This document shows positions 6,063 to 6,203 of a stretch of DNA of 6,203 bases, one piece after another. The DNA comes from Bacillota bacterium (GTDB taxonomy: Bacteria; Bacillota_A; Clostridia; Acetivibrionales; DUMB01), in NCBI GenBank assembly GCA_023621975.1, contig JAMOAC010000215.1, forward strand, positions 1 to 6,203, in the 5' to 3' direction. Each line of letters starts with the position of its first letter. Positions within the stretch are counted from its first letter, which is position 1. The position numbers and the translations under genes were made by a program. The notes under the pieces were generated by a model. It saw nothing but the letters and a program-made list of their open reading frames with translations. It was not told where the DNA came from and searched no databases.

Positions 6063-6203
6063 AGTAATCGCGATTGCAAACCAAAAAGGTGGGGTCGGCA
6101 AAACAACAACAGCTGTGAATCTCAGTGCATGCCTTGCCTATAAAGGGAAAAATGTATTGATTATTGATATCGACCCCCAGGGAAATACAACAAGCGGTCT
6201 TGG
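6055..6203 (+). CDS. parA: ParA/Soj-family chromosome partitioning ATPase, truncated by the window end
   Basis: The first 50 residues are present, the last codon incomplete; family members have about 250-260. ParA/Soj is an ATP-switched, DNA-binding ATPase that acts with ParB on parS to segregate origins, and in Bacillus it also controls DnaA. The deviant Walker A motif KGGVGKTT occupies residues 11-18, with signature lysine K11 and catalytic K16; the A' motif DIDPQGN lies at 38-44. The start is TTG 6055, forced by the in-frame TAA immediately before it and supported by AGGGAG at 6041-6046. Three parS sites lie within 1.3 kb upstream, which supports chromosomal segregation rather than a plasmid role or cell-division MinD. 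parB would be expected next, beyond the window. Tandem -10 boxes at 5932-5968 probably drive it. Its position directly after gyrB, on the same strand, differs from the Bacillus arrangement. Confidence 0.95.
   Translation, partial: MAKVIAIANQKGGVGKTTTAVNLSACLAYKGKNVLIIDIDPQGNTTSGL

Overview
The window looks like the origin-proximal replication-gene cluster of a low-GC Firmicute, most likely class Clostridia. The order dnaN – yaaA (S4 protein) – recF – remB (DUF370) – gyrB, all on the + strand, is the classic Bacillus/Clostridia dnaA-region order. The protein style and A/T-rich codons suggest a Ruminiclostridium/Acetivibrio-like anaerobe; the genus is inference, the order-level placement is fairly safe. 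The upstream edge cuts dnaN (about its first 110 codons are missing, and dnaA would lie further left). The downstream edge cuts a parA/soj gene after 50 codons.

Layout. 1-777: C-terminal two thirds of the sliding clamp DnaN. 778-973: A-rich gap with an 18-bp palindrome, an extended -10 promoter and a predicted 5'-terminal mRNA hairpin. 974-2342: yaaA and recF, 28 nt apart, probably one transcript; recF uses TTG as start. 2343-2455: gap with a good sigma-A promoter. 2456-2737: remB. 2738-2819: gap with a near-consensus promoter (TTGACA-16-GATAAT) and an inverted repeat. 2820-4760: gyrB, full length. 4761-6054: 1.29 kb with no recognisable gene, then parA from 6055, again with a TTG start.

The gap between gyrB and parA is the most interesting part. 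It holds three identical perfect 16-bp parS sites (TGTTTCACGTGAAACA), the target of the ParB/Spo0J clamp. The first lies exactly in the apex of the gyrB intrinsic terminator hairpin. A fourth, degenerate parS-like site lies in the 3' end of recF. Between parS sites 1 and 2 is an array of about ten degenerate 18-bp tandem repeats (about 5199-5380), embedded in a strikingly C-poor, purine-rich + strand. A possible 58-codon small ORF lies at 4933-5109. Two 14-bp near-identical repeats, each carrying an extended -10 box, precede parA, and a nine-codon upstream ORF overlaps the parA start.

Together the genes cover clamp loading and processivity (DnaN), recombination repair at forks (RecF), supercoiling (GyrB), regulation (RemB) and chromosome segregation (ParA with cis-acting parS). 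The non-coding stretch is best read as a segregation/centromere zone placed beside the replication genes; the repeat array in it has no function I can assign.
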